From assembly GCA_040905475.1 (NCBI GenBank), contig JBBDRM010000063.1:1-37536 (forward strand): 37,536 bases of DNA, written 5' to 3'. Made by a program: the position numbers and the translations under genes. Origin of the DNA: Actinomycetota bacterium (GTDB lineage Bacteria > Actinomycetota > AC-67). Positions within the stretch are counted from its first letter, which is position 1, and every line of letters starts with the position of its first letter. Shown one piece after another: positions 7,103 to 14,779 of this stretch. The notes under the pieces were generated by a model. It made no database searches. It was not told where the DNA came from and saw nothing but the letters and a program-made list of their open reading frames with translations.

Positions 7103-8443
7103 TCAGCCGGTGACGGGGCGGAGCACGTCGACCAGCGTCGGGGAGCCGACCTCCTCGAGCTCGTAGGACACGCGGTAGGCCGGGACCTTGATGTCGACGA
7201 CCTTGCGCAGGTCGATCGGCGTCGCTATCAGCACCGCATCGGCACCCGCCGCGTTGATCGTCTCGGCGAGCTCGGCCCGTTGCTTGTCCGAGTAGCCCAT
7301 CGCGGGGATCAACGGACCCACGATCGAGTATCTCTCGAAGGTCTCGCGGATCGAGCCGACCGCGAACGGCCGCGGGTCGATGAGCTCGGCGCCCGCCTTG
7401 CGCGCGGCCAGGACGCCGGCGCCGTAGGCCATGTCCCCGTGCGTGAGTGTGGGACCGTCCTCGACCACCAGGACCCGCTTGCCTCGCAGATCGATATTGG
7501 TGTCTTCGATGGTGATAGGAGATGCCGCCTTGACGAGCGTCGCTCCGGGATTGAGCTCGACGACGGACGCCTCCACTTCGGCCACCTGTTCGGGCGTGGC
7601 GGAGTCGACCTTGTTGATGACGATGGCGCCCGCCATCCGTACGTTCGCTTCGCCCGGGTGATAACGACGCTCATGCCCGGCGCGCAGCGGATCCACCACG
7701 ACGATGTGCACGGTCGGAGCGAAGAACGGCAGGTCGTTGTTCCCGCCGTCCCACACGATCACGTCCGCCTCTGCTTGCGCCTTGGCGAGGATGTCCGCGT
7801 AATCGACGCCGGCGTACACGACGTGGCCGGCACGGATCGTGGGCTCGTACTCCTCGCGCTCCTCGATGGTGACGCCGGCGGCGTCGAGGTCGGCGTCGTT
7901 CGCGAAGCGCTGACAGCGCTGAGCCTCCAGATCGCCGTACGGCATCGGGTGGCGCACCGCCACGGTGCGCTTCCCGGCGTTACGAAGGATCGTGAGCACG
8001 CGACGGGTGGTCTGCGACTTGCCTGCGCCGGTGCGGGCGGCACAGACGGCTACGACGGGAACCGCCGAAGGCAGCATCGTCTCTCGCGAGCCGAGCAAGC
8101 GGAACCCGGCACCGGCAGCCAGCGCGATCGAGCCCTGGTGCATGACGTGCTCGTGCGGCACGTCGGAGTAGGCGAAGACGACGTCATCGACGTTCTCGCG
8201 TCGGACCAGGTCGGCGAGCTGATGCTCCTCGACGATCGGGATCCCTTCGGGATAGTGCGGGCCCGCGAGCGACGGCGGATACCGTCGGCCGGCGATGCCG
8301 GGGATCTGCGTTGCCGTGAAAGCGACCACCTCGGCGGTCGGGTCGTCCCGGTAGACGGTGTTGAAGTTGTGGAAATCGCGCCCGGCCGCGCCCATGATCA
8401 CGACGCGGCGTCGTTCCCGGCTCGGATCCGTCATGGCCGCCAT
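7103..8443 (-). CDS. COG2403 P-loop protein (cyclic 2,3-diphosphoglycerate synthetase-like)
   Basis: 446 residues, close in length and layout to methanogen cyclic 2,3-diphosphoglycerate synthetase and the 'predicted GTPase' group COG2403. An N-terminal Rossmann-like part (VVIMGAAGRDFHNFN, 14-28) is followed by a P-loop A-x4-GKS (ARTGAGKS, 136-143), a conserved RHPMPYGDL (164-172), DGGNND (232-237) as a possible metal/phosphate site, and NKVD (277-280), matching the guanine motif NKxD. In bacteria the biochemical role is not established to my knowledge. It is the first gene of an operon with carbamate kinase, which could mean an acyl/carbamoyl-phosphate related reaction. An in-frame ATG at 8434 is an alternative start. 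Confidence 0.75.
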   Translation of the reverse strand: MAAMTDPSRERRRVVIMGAAGRDFHNFNTVYRDDPTAEVVAFTATQIPGIAGRRYPPSLAGPHYPEGIPIVEEHQLADLVRRENVDDVVFAYSDVPHEHVMHQGSIALAAGAGFRLLGSRETMLPSAVPVVAVCAARTGAGKSQTTRRVLTILRNAGKRTVAVRHPMPYGDLEAQRCQRFANDADLDAAGVTIEEREEYEPTIRAGHVVYAGVDYADILAKAQAEADVIVWDGGNNDLPFFAPTVHIVVVDPLRAGHERRYHPGEANVRMAGAIVINKVDSATPEQVAEVEASVVELNPGATLVKAASPITIEDTNIDLRGKRVLVVEDGPTLTHGDMAYGAGVLAARKAGAELIDPRPFAVGSIRETFERYSIVGPLIPAMGYSDKQRAELAETINAAGADAVLIATPIDLRKVVDIKVPAYRVSYELEEVGSPTLVDVLRPVTG

Positions 8444-8495
8444 TGTACGGACGCGGAGCGCCCGGTCCGCGGGTGGATGGTTTTGCCCGGTCCCC

Positions 8496-8711
8496 TTAGC
8501 CGGCCGGGGCGACCTCGTACCCGGCGTCCGCGATGGCCTGGGAGATCTGCTCGAGGCCGACCAGGCCGGAGTCGAAGATCACTTCGACCCGGGCGTCTGC
8601 ATGGCTCGCGGTGCACGAGGCGACACCCTGGAGGCGCTTCAAGGCCTTGCTGATCGATTCCTCGCAACCCGTGCAGTCCATCCCGGTGACGTCCAGTACC
8701 TTCTTCTCCAT
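8496..8711 (-). CDS. copZ: Copper chaperone, heavy-metal-associated (HMA) domain protein
   Basis: A 71-residue single HMA domain (ferredoxin-like fold) with the metal loop GMDCTGCEES: Cys13 and Cys16 bind Cu(I). It ends with DAGYEVAP, the usual last strand. It is a cytosolic chaperone that would hand copper to the CopA ATPase encoded just upstream. The ATG lies 9 bases after the CopA stop and a GGGGGAGCG ribosome site overlaps that gap. The pair should be one transcript driven from the operator at 10913-10933. Other HMA cargo (e.g. silver) is possible. Confidence 0.88.
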   Translation of the reverse strand: MEKKVLDVTGMDCTGCEESISKALKRLQGVASCTASHADARVEVIFDSGLVGLEQISQAIADAGYEVAPAG

Positions 8712-8720
8712 CGCTCCCCC

Positions 8721-10901
8721 TTACGCGGTGTACGCGGGCGTCTTCTTGAGCCTGAGCGCGTTGCCGACGACGGACACGCTCGAGGCGGCCATCGCCCCCG
8801 CCGCCAGCATCGGGTTCACGAGCCCGACGGCGGCCAGCGGGATCAGCGCCGTGTTGTAGAAGAACGCCCAGAACAGATTCTGCATGATGGCTCGGTAGGT
8901 CCGCCTGGCGAGGTGGATCGCCGTCGGCACCCCGAGCAGATCATCTCCGACCAGCGTGATATCGGATGCCTCGATCGCGACGTCGGTGCCCGAGCCGATC
9001 GCGATGCCGAGCTCGGCCTGGGCGAGCGCCGGTGCGTCGTTGATGCCGTCGCCGGCCATCGCAACGCGTTTGCCTCCGGCCTGGAGACGCTTCACCTCAT
9101 CGACCTTGCCGGCGGGCAGCACCTCCGCGCGGACGTTCTCGATGCCGACCTCGCGAGCGATCGCTTCGGCGGAGGCCCGGTTGTCGCCGGTGAGCATGAC
9201 GACCTCGAGCCCGAGCTCGCGCAAGGCGCGTACCGCGGCTGCCGAGGTTGGCTTGATCGTGTCGGCCACCGCGATGAGCCCGCGCACGCGGTTGCCCCAG
9301 CCGACGCCGAACGCCGTCTTGCCCTGACCTTCCAGCGCGCCGCGCCGATCATCGAGCTCCGCGCACGAGACGAGGCCGTTCTCGGCGAGCAGAGCCGGCT
9401 TGCCGACCACGACGCGGCGGCGGCCGACTGTGCCGATCGCGCCGAGCCCGCCGGCGGCTTCGAACTTGGTCACCGCCGGGCGGTCGAGACCGCGCTCCTC
9501 GGCAGCGGCCACGACGGCTCGAGCGATCAGGTGCTCGCTCGAGGCCTCGACCGCGGCGGCGATCCGGAGCACTTCGTCGGGGGTCGCGGCTTTGTCGTTC
9601 CACTCGTCCGCAACGACGTCCGTCACGCGCATCTTTCCCTGGGTGATCGTCCCCGTCTTGTCGAGCACGACAACGTCGATGGTGCGCGATCGCTCGAGCA
9701 CTTCTCCGTTGCGGATCAGGATGCCGAGCTGCGCGCCGCGTCCGGTCCCAACCATGATCGCCGCCGGCGTCGCGAGCCCCATCGCGCACGGGCACGCGAT
9801 GATCAGGACCGCCACCGCGGGAACGAGCGCGTCGCCGACGTCGTGTCCCGTCGCCAACCAGGCGACGAACGTCGCGGCCGCGATCACGAGCACGATGGGA
9901 ACGAACACCGCCGCCACCCGGTCGGCGAGCCGCTGGATCGGAGCCTTCGAGCCTTGGGCCTCTTCGACCAGGCGCACGATCTGGGCGAGAACGGTGTCGG
10001 CCCCGACGCGGGTCGCCTCGACCGTAAGCACGCCGTGCTGGTTGATCGTGCCGCCGATCACGTCGTCGCCGACGTCCTTCTCGCGCGGCACCGACTCGCC
10101 GGTAACCATCGACTCGTCGACCGCAGACAGGCCGGCGCGGACGACGCCGTCGGTTGGGATCTTCTCGCCGGGCTTCACGAGCAATAGATCGCCGGGACGC
10201 ACCTGGTCTGCAGGGACCATGAACTCGGAGCCGTCGCGGATCAGGCGCGCTTCCTTGGCGCCGAGACGGATCAGATCACGGATCGCCGCGGACGCCCGGC
10301 CGCGCGAAGTCGCCTCGAGGTACTTGCCCAGCAAGATCAGCGTGATGATCGTGCCGGCGGTCTCGAAGTACACGTCCTCGCGCCCGGCGACGACCGCCCA
10401 CGCGCTGTAGACGTAGGCCGTCAAGGTTCCGACGGCGATGAGCGTGTCCATGTTGGCTTCGCGCCGGCGGGCCAGCTTGGCGGCGTTCGCGAGGAACCCC
10501 CACCCGGCCCAGAACTGCACCGGTGTGACGAGCACCCACGCGGTCACCATGGCCCAGCGAGCGTCGGAGAGCATGGCGATCGCCATCGCTGGGACGCTCA
10601 GGATCGCGGCCACGACGAAGTGACGGAGATGGCCTCGAGCCTCGGTCGACGCGCGTTCGTCCACGCCGGCGTCGGGCAGGCGAGCACCGTATCCGGAACG
10701 CTCAACCGCGGCGATGAGGGTGCCGGAGTCGGCCCGATGCTCGCCATCGACCAGCACCCGGGCTCGCCCGGTCGCGAAGTTGACGTTCGCTTGGACCACG
10801 CCGGACTGTCGCGTAAGGACCTTTTCGATCCGCGTCGCGCAGGAGGCGCAGGTCATGCCCTCGAGGTCGAGTTCGATCGGATCTTGCTGGGTGGCTGCCA
10901 T
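8721..10901 (-). CDS. copA: Copper-translocating P1B-type ATPase
   Basis: 726 residues, full length for CopA: exports Cu(I) from the cytoplasm using ATP. One N-terminal HMA domain has MTCASC (Cys18, Cys21). Membrane helices follow from about 92, then the actuator TGES (267-270), the transport motif CPC (370-372), phosphorylation site DKTGT (Asp414) and hinge GDGIND (617-622). The late helices show FYN and MAASSVSVV, the P1B-1 copper signature. In the nucleotide domain the usual SEHP is SEHL (455-458), so the conserved Pro after His457 is replaced. The ATG at 10901 has no ribosome site and lies 10 bases from a TATACT box, suggesting an almost leaderless message. Confidence 0.94.
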   Translation of the reverse strand: MAATQQDPIELDLEGMTCASCATRIEKVLTRQSGVVQANVNFATGRARVLVDGEHRADSGTLIAAVERSGYGARLPDAGVDERASTEARGHLRHFVVAAILSVPAMAIAMLSDARWAMVTAWVLVTPVQFWAGWGFLANAAKLARRREANMDTLIAVGTLTAYVYSAWAVVAGREDVYFETAGTIITLILLGKYLEATSRGRASAAIRDLIRLGAKEARLIRDGSEFMVPADQVRPGDLLLVKPGEKIPTDGVVRAGLSAVDESMVTGESVPREKDVGDDVIGGTINQHGVLTVEATRVGADTVLAQIVRLVEEAQGSKAPIQRLADRVAAVFVPIVLVIAAATFVAWLATGHDVGDALVPAVAVLIIACPCAMGLATPAAIMVGTGRGAQLGILIRNGEVLERSRTIDVVVLDKTGTITQGKMRVTDVVADEWNDKAATPDEVLRIAAAVEASSEHLIARAVVAAAEERGLDRPAVTKFEAAGGLGAIGTVGRRRVVVGKPALLAENGLVSCAELDDRRGALEGQGKTAFGVGWGNRVRGLIAVADTIKPTSAAAVRALRELGLEVVMLTGDNRASAEAIAREVGIENVRAEVLPAGKVDEVKRLQAGGKRVAMAGDGINDAPALAQAELGIAIGSGTDVAIEASDITLVGDDLLGVPTAIHLARRTYRAIMQNLFWAFFYNTALIPLAAVGLVNPMLAAGAMAASSVSVVGNALRLKKTPAYTA

Positions 10902-10911
10902 CGTGTCGTCT

Positions 10912-10933
10912 AGTATACCCCCTGGGGGTATAC
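10912..10933 (-). promoter_or_regulatory. CsoR-like copper operator overlapping the copA -10 box
   Basis: Arms GTATACCCCC (10913-10922) and GGGGGTATAC (10924-10933) form a perfect 10+10 inverted repeat around a single T. It matches the TACCCnnnGGGTA-type sites of the Cu(I)-sensing repressor CsoR. On the minus strand TATACT (10912-10917) overlaps its distal arm, so a bound repressor would cover the -10. The next start codon is copA at 10901. No csoR gene is in the window. Confidence 0.8.
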
Positions 10934-10947
10934 GGAATCCAGCCGGC

Positions 10948-11901
10948 TCAGATCAGCTCGCGGGCCAGTGCGGCGGCGCCAACCACCCCGGCGTCGTTGC
11001 CGAGTTCGGCGAGCACGACGCGGACCGGGGTGCGCCAGGACGGGCCGAGCACGTGCGCCATCATTGCCTCGCGCGCCGGCCCGAGAAGCAGCTCGCCCGT
11101 GCCTGCGGCGGCACCGCCCCCGATGACGATCACCTCGGGGTCGAAGATGTTCACGATGCTGGCCAGCCCGATGCCAAGGAGCCGGCCGATCGTGGCGACG
11201 ACGTCTCGGGCGAAGGCGCTGCCGGCAAGCGCTGACTCGCCGACGAGCTCGCCGGTGATCGCCTCGAGGTTCCCCCCGACCGACGCGAGAAGGTCGGCGC
11301 CGGCCCCGCCCTCGACCCGCTGTCGCGCGAGCCGACCGATCGCGGTGCCGGAGGCGACGGCCTCCCAGCAGCCGCGGTTCCCACAGCCGCACACCGGTCC
11401 GTCGGGATCGATCACGATGTGTCCGAGCTCCGCGCCCACCCCGTAATGCCCGCGATAGATGCGGCCGCCGATGATGATGCCACCGCCGATCCCGGTGCCG
11501 ACGGTGATCATGATCTGATCGCCGGCGCCGCGCCCGGCTCCGTGGAGCGCCTCGGCGAGCGCGGCGACGTTGGCGTCGTTGTCGACGACGACCGGGAGGC
11601 CCAGCCGGTCTTGAAGCGTGTCGCGCACGGCCACGTTGCGGTAGGCGAGGTTCGGCGCGCCGAGGATCACACCTCGAGCGACGTCCACGAGCCCAGCCGC
11701 TCCGACGCCGGCGGCGGCCGCGGCCGGCGCTGCCGCCTTCATCTCGCGCGCGACTTTGAGCATCGATGAGACGATCGCGCTGGGCTCATCCGACTCGGTC
11801 GGCACCTGGCGGCGGGCGATGACGTTCCCATCGGGATCGACGACCGCGGCGGCGATCTTCGTCCCGCCGACGTCGATGCCGATCGTTGGAGGAGGGCTCA
11901 C
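10948..11901 (-). CDS. glkA: ROK-family glucokinase
   Basis: 317 residues; ATP-dependent (possibly polyphosphate-using) glucose phosphorylation in the cytoplasm. It has the ATP motif GIDVGGTK (8-15), catalytic Asp109 in DNDAN, GTGIGGG (135-141), the sugar-contacting Glu158 and His161 in AELGHI, and the ROK zinc signature [10 protein letters not shown] (171-180; Cys171/173/178). The phosphate-binding late motif is VIVIGGGAA. No N-terminal helix-turn-helix, so it is a kinase and not a ROK repressor. It starts at GTG 11901 inside a GTGA overlap with the CxxCxxC gene, so it is translationally coupled. Actinobacterial homologues take part in glucose repression; whether this one does is unknown. 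Confidence 0.9.
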   Translation of the reverse strand: MSPPPTIGIDVGGTKIAAAVVDPDGNVIARRQVPTESDEPSAIVSSMLKVAREMKAAAPAAAAAGVGAAGLVDVARGVILGAPNLAYRNVAVRDTLQDRLGLPVVVDNDANVAALAEALHGAGRGAGDQIMITVGTGIGGGIIIGGRIYRGHYGVGAELGHIVIDPDGPVCGCGNRGCWEAVASGTAIGRLARQRVEGGAGADLLASVGGNLEAITGELVGESALAGSAFARDVVATIGRLLGIGLASIVNIFDPEVIVIGGGAAAGTGELLLGPAREAMMAHVLGPSWRTPVRVVLAELGNDAGVVGAAALARELI

Positions 11902-12269
11902 CTAACGCTGATCCGTTGGAGCGTGTTCACTTGTTCCCAACGGTCGGCTTGCGACTCGACGAGGGCTCGGAAGGCGAGAAAGAGCTCGTGGCCTGCAGCC
12001 ATGAGATGTTCCATCGCCTCGGGCCGGCTCTGCTGCAACGCGTACAGCGACATGCAGATCGGGCAGACGAGGCACTGCGCGGACATGCCCGGCATGAACG
12101 GTGACGCCGGTGGAACGTCGCCCGTCGCATCGTAGCGGTGCGGCGGCTCCTGTGGAGTCTCGCGGCGCGACCGCTTGGGGGGTGCTTCCCTGCTCGGCGG
12201 CTTGCGCGATGCCCTGCGCGGAGTCCGTGCGGACGACTTCTTAGCCGCCGGCTTCTTCTTCGCCGGCAT
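11898..12269 (-). CDS. Small CxxCxxC protein with lysine-rich tail
   Basis: 123 residues of unknown function. Residues 1-45 are Lys/Arg/Pro/Ala-rich (AKKKPAAKKSSAR), like disordered nucleic-acid-binding tails. The folded part holds CLVCPIC (Cys66, 69, 72) followed by LQQSRPEAMEHLMAAG and a helical end. I recall a similar pattern (CPVC...RPE..EHL) in small actinobacterial proteins next to glucokinase and ArsA-like genes, but cannot verify it. The Cys trio plus His88 could bind zinc or another metal. It is locked into the operon: its ATG overlaps the ATPase stop (TGATG) and its TGA overlaps the glucokinase GTG. Confidence 0.7.
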   Translation of the reverse strand: MPAKKKPAAKKSSARTPRRASRKPPSREAPPKRSRRETPQEPPHRYDATGDVPPASPFMPGMSAQCLVCPICMSLYALQQSRPEAMEHLMAAGHELFLAFRALVESQADRWEQVNTLQRISVR

Positions 12270-13501
12270 CAGGCTCCCCCTCGAGCGGCCCGACGCGGCG
12301 CGGGTGGCGGCGGCTCGGCCGCACCGCCGCGGGGCTCGCGACGCTCGAACGTGATGTTCAACCGCCCGTCCTCGAACGCCGCGTCCGCGATCTCGAGCCG
12401 CGACAGCACCGTCGGAAGCATGAGGCTTCGCCGGTACGGACCCACCTTGACGTGGATGTCGTCACCCTTCCGCATCAGATCCAGCTCGCCCTTGTCGGTG
12501 AACGCAAGGCGCAGCGACAGCACGTACTTGTCGCCGCTCCTGCGCACCTGCACCGGATCGTCCTTGTAGAGGATCGAGGTCGGGTCTTGCTTCCCGTAGA
12601 GATCCTTCCCGAGCTTGTCGAGGAGCTTCACGCCGATCATCTCGCGGTCGTACAGCGGGACCGTGAGCACCGGCACCGGTGAGAACGATTCACGGATCGT
12701 CTCGAGGTGCTCGCTCTGGACCGCCTTCCATTTCTCGAAGTAGGGGTCGTGAACCTCGTCGGGCAGGAGCCGGTTGCACACCACGGCGTCGACCCGGTAG
12801 CCGAACAGGTTGAGGTACGTGTAGGTTCGACGCGCCTCGGCGATCACCATCTTCTCGGCGTTCATCACGAGCCGCACGGTGCTCGTCTTCTGATCGGTCA
12901 GCAGGCCGCGCACATCCTCGAGGGTGTGGTGCATCCGCTCGATCGCCTTGAAGACCTGATCGTTGGCGATGAGCGGGCCGATCACTCGGTTGAAGACGGG
13001 CCGCACGACCTTGGCGACCTTGCGCTCGATGGGGAAGATCCGCTCGAAGTACCAGTTGAGCACGTCGGGAAGGCTAAGGAGGCGCAGCGTTTCGGCGGTC
13101 GGGGCGCAGTCGACGACGAGCAGGTCGTAGGAGCCGTCGTCGGAGGCGCGCTTCACGTCGGTGAGGCTGAAGAGCTCGTCGAGGCCCGGGATGACCGATA
13201 GCTCCTCGGCGCTGATCGCGTCGACGCCGCCCCACTCCATGATCCCGAGCACGTACTCCTGGATCTCACGCCAGCCCTCCTCGAGCCGTTCCTGGGCGTC
13301 GATCTGCTGTCCCCACAGGTTCGGAGCGACCTCGGTCGGGTTGCTGCCGAGCGGGACGTCGAACGCATCGGCGAGCGAGTGCGCAGGATCGGTCGACATC
13401 ACGAGCGTACGAACGCCCGCGCGAGCGGCGCGAACGGCGGTAGAGGCGGCGACGGTGGTTTTCCCGACGCCGCCTTTGCCGGTAAAGATAAGGATGCGCA
13501 T
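12269..13501 (-). CDS. ArsA/GET3-type ATPase with C-terminal Hsp20-like domain
   Basis: 410 residues from ATG 13501 (an in-frame ATG at 13519 with GAGGG upstream is an alternative; the open frame runs further back without a credible start). MRILIFTGKGGVGKTT is the deviant Walker A with signature lysine Lys9; STDPAHSLADAF (36-47) and VVDCAPTAETLRLL are the switch regions of the SIMIBI class. The last about 70 residues (YVLSLRLAF... to ITFERRE) look like the ArsA_HSP20 domain. Such single-domain homologues are not necessarily arsenite pumps; GET3-like roles in handling membrane or tail-anchored proteins are an alternative. No arsB or arsR lies nearby. First gene of the trio with the CxxCxxC protein and glucokinase. 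Confidence 0.85.
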   Translation of the reverse strand: MRILIFTGKGGVGKTTVAASTAVRAARAGVRTLVMSTDPAHSLADAFDVPLGSNPTEVAPNLWGQQIDAQERLEEGWREIQEYVLGIMEWGGVDAISAEELSVIPGLDELFSLTDVKRASDDGSYDLLVVDCAPTAETLRLLSLPDVLNWYFERIFPIERKVAKVVRPVFNRVIGPLIANDQVFKAIERMHHTLEDVRGLLTDQKTSTVRLVMNAEKMVIAEARRTYTYLNLFGYRVDAVVCNRLLPDEVHDPYFEKWKAVQSEHLETIRESFSPVPVLTVPLYDREMIGVKLLDKLGKDLYGKQDPTSILYKDDPVQVRRSGDKYVLSLRLAFTDKGELDLMRKGDDIHVKVGPYRRSLMLPTVLSRLEIADAAFEDGRLNITFERREPRGGAAEPPPPAPRRAARGGA

Positions 13502-13610
13502 AGGAGGGACCTGGAGCATACCGGCGGCCCTCAGGCCCAACAACCGACCTGCTCGCGAGTTTGACCGATCCACGTCTGGATGGAAAGGCTTACCCAAGGA
13601 GGTGGAGCGG

Positions 13611-14258
13611 ATGCTGGATGCGTTCACGTGGTACAAGCAAGCGGCCCTGAAATGGAAGGGTCAAGGGCTCACGGTGCACATCGACCCGTGGGGCATCCCG
13701 GATGGGGAAGAGGCCGCGGATCTCGTCCTGATCACGCACGCGCACTTCGATCACTTCAACCCGGAGGACTTCGCGAAGGTCGTCAAGGACGGAACGATCA
13801 TCGTCGCCCCCGAGGACGTCGCGCGCGACTGCGTCGCGAGCGGAGACGTCCGCCCGGTCAAGCCGGGACAGACGATCGAGGCGGCCGGGCTGCAGATCCA
13901 TACGATCCCCGCGTACAACATCGCGAAGGAACGGCTCGAGATGCATCCGCGCGATAACAATTGGGTCGGATACGTCGTCGAGCTCGGCGGGAAGATGACC
14001 TATCTCGCCGGCGACACCGATCACGTCCCGGAGATGGCCGACATCAAAACGGATATCGCGTTCGTGCCGGTCGGCGGCACCTACACGATGGACGTCGCTG
14101 AGGCTGCCGGTGCGATCAAGGAGATCTCGCCGAAGCTCGCCGTGCCGTACCACTTCGGCTTCGTGGTGGGAACGCGCTCCGACGGCGACGACTTCCTGCA
14201 GGCGATCGCACCGATCGAGGGTACGGTCATGAAGCCGGTCAACCCGTTCGAGTGCTGA
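13611..14258 (+). CDS. MBL-fold metal-dependent hydrolase
   Basis: 215 residues, UPF0173-like small metallo-beta-lactamase fold. The zinc motif is THAHFDHFNPED (HxHxDH: His43, His45, Asp47, His48); later ligands are Asp in YLAGDTDHVPEM and His in VPYHFGF. No signal peptide, so cytoplasmic. Residues 1-30 (LKWKGQGLTVHIDPWGI) show the usual first strands. The start ATG at 13611 is preceded by AAGGAGG (13595-13601); GTG 13602 in frame is less likely because it abuts that site. Divergent from the ArsA gene and convergent with the SRPBCC gene. Substrate unknown; related proteins hydrolyse phosphodiesters or thioesters. Confidence 0.85.
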   Translation: MLDAFTWYKQAALKWKGQGLTVHIDPWGIPDGEEAADLVLITHAHFDHFNPEDFAKVVKDGTIIVAPEDVARDCVASGDVRPVKPGQTIEAAGLQIHTIPAYNIAKERLEMHPRDNNWVGYVVELGGKMTYLAGDTDHVPEMADIKTDIAFVPVGGTYTMDVAEAAGAIKEISPKLAVPYHFGFVVGTRSDGDDFLQAIAPIEGTVMKPVNPFEC

Positions 14259-14270
14259 CCTGAAAGCGAT

Positions 14271-14294
14271 TGAGCCGATAATCTCGCCGGCTCA
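14271..14294. terminator. Hairpin between convergent genes
   Basis: TGAGCCG (14271-14277) pairs with CGGCTCA (14288-14294) across a 10-base loop. It follows the MBL gene and overlaps the stop codon of the SRPBCC gene on the other strand, so it could end both transcripts. No T-run. Confidence 0.4.
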
Positions 14295-14732
14295 GGCCTT
14301 GGATTCCACGCGCTTCTTGAGTCCCTTGAGCGCGGTGTCGATCACGAGCTTCTCCATCTGACGCTTGATGAAGCCGAGCATAGGGATCGTGATGTCGACC
14401 TTCGCCTTGTAGGTCACATGGGTCTTCGAACCGTCGGGCTCGAGGGTGTAGTCGCCTTGGAGATCCCGCAGGCCGTGCCCTTCGACGAAGACCCAAGACA
14501 CGCCGCCGTCGTCCGGCTTGTAGGTGTACTCGAGGATGTAGTCGGCCTTCATCGGACCTTGCGAAACCTCGTAGTAGACCTTCTTCCCGCGCTTGGAATC
14601 GTCGCGCTCGCGGACCTCGACCTTCTTGATCTGGCCGGCCCATTCCGGATAGGCCTCGTAGTCCTCGATCACGGCCATGATCGCCTTCGGATCGGCGTTG
14701 ATGTCGATCGAGCCCTCAGTCTTGTCGGCCAT
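14292..14732 (-). CDS. SRPBCC-family (polyketide cyclase/COQ10-like) protein
   Basis: 146 residues of the START/SRPBCC helix-grip fold, a hydrophobic-ligand pocket. Evidence: the N-terminal strand GSIDINADPKAIMAVIEDYEAYPEWAGQI in pieces (conserved 'I..yp.W' motif), strands with VEVRERDD and TLEPDGSKTHVTYKA, and the long C-terminal helix FIKRQMEKLVIDTALKGLK typical of COQ10/cyclase members. The ATG at 14732 has GGGGGAG 4 bases upstream; the longer open frame to 14765 lacks one. Actinobacterial genomes often keep such a protein near ArsA-like ATPases (recalled, not checked). Ligand unknown. Confidence 0.8.
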   Translation of the reverse strand: MADKTEGSIDINADPKAIMAVIEDYEAYPEWAGQIKKVEVRERDDSKRGKKVYYEVSQGPMKADYILEYTYKPDDGGVSWVFVEGHGLRDLQGDYTLEPDGSKTHVTYKAKVDITIPMLGFIKRQMEKLVIDTALKGLKKRVESKA

Positions 14733-14766
14733 GGCACTCCCCCATCTCAGCCGGTCCGCGCACACG

Positions 14767-14772
14767 TATCCT
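14767..14772 (+). promoter_or_regulatory. Leaderless-type -10 box of the MFS gene at 14780
   Basis: TATCCT followed by exactly 7 bases and then the GTG start, with no ribosome site. The transcript would begin at the start codon. No recognisable -35. Confidence 0.5.
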
Positions 14773-14779
14773 TCCAGCC

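Noticed and set aside
12269-13501. Arsenic resistance operon
   Set aside because: Single-half ArsA with an Hsp20-like tail and no arsB, arsC, arsR or arsD nearby.
13502-13636. N-terminal extension of the ArsA ATPase to 13636
   Set aside because: The ATPase family begins directly at the P-loop strand (MRILIFTGKGG); upstream residues are Ser/Arg-rich with no homology signal and would overlap the MBL gene start.
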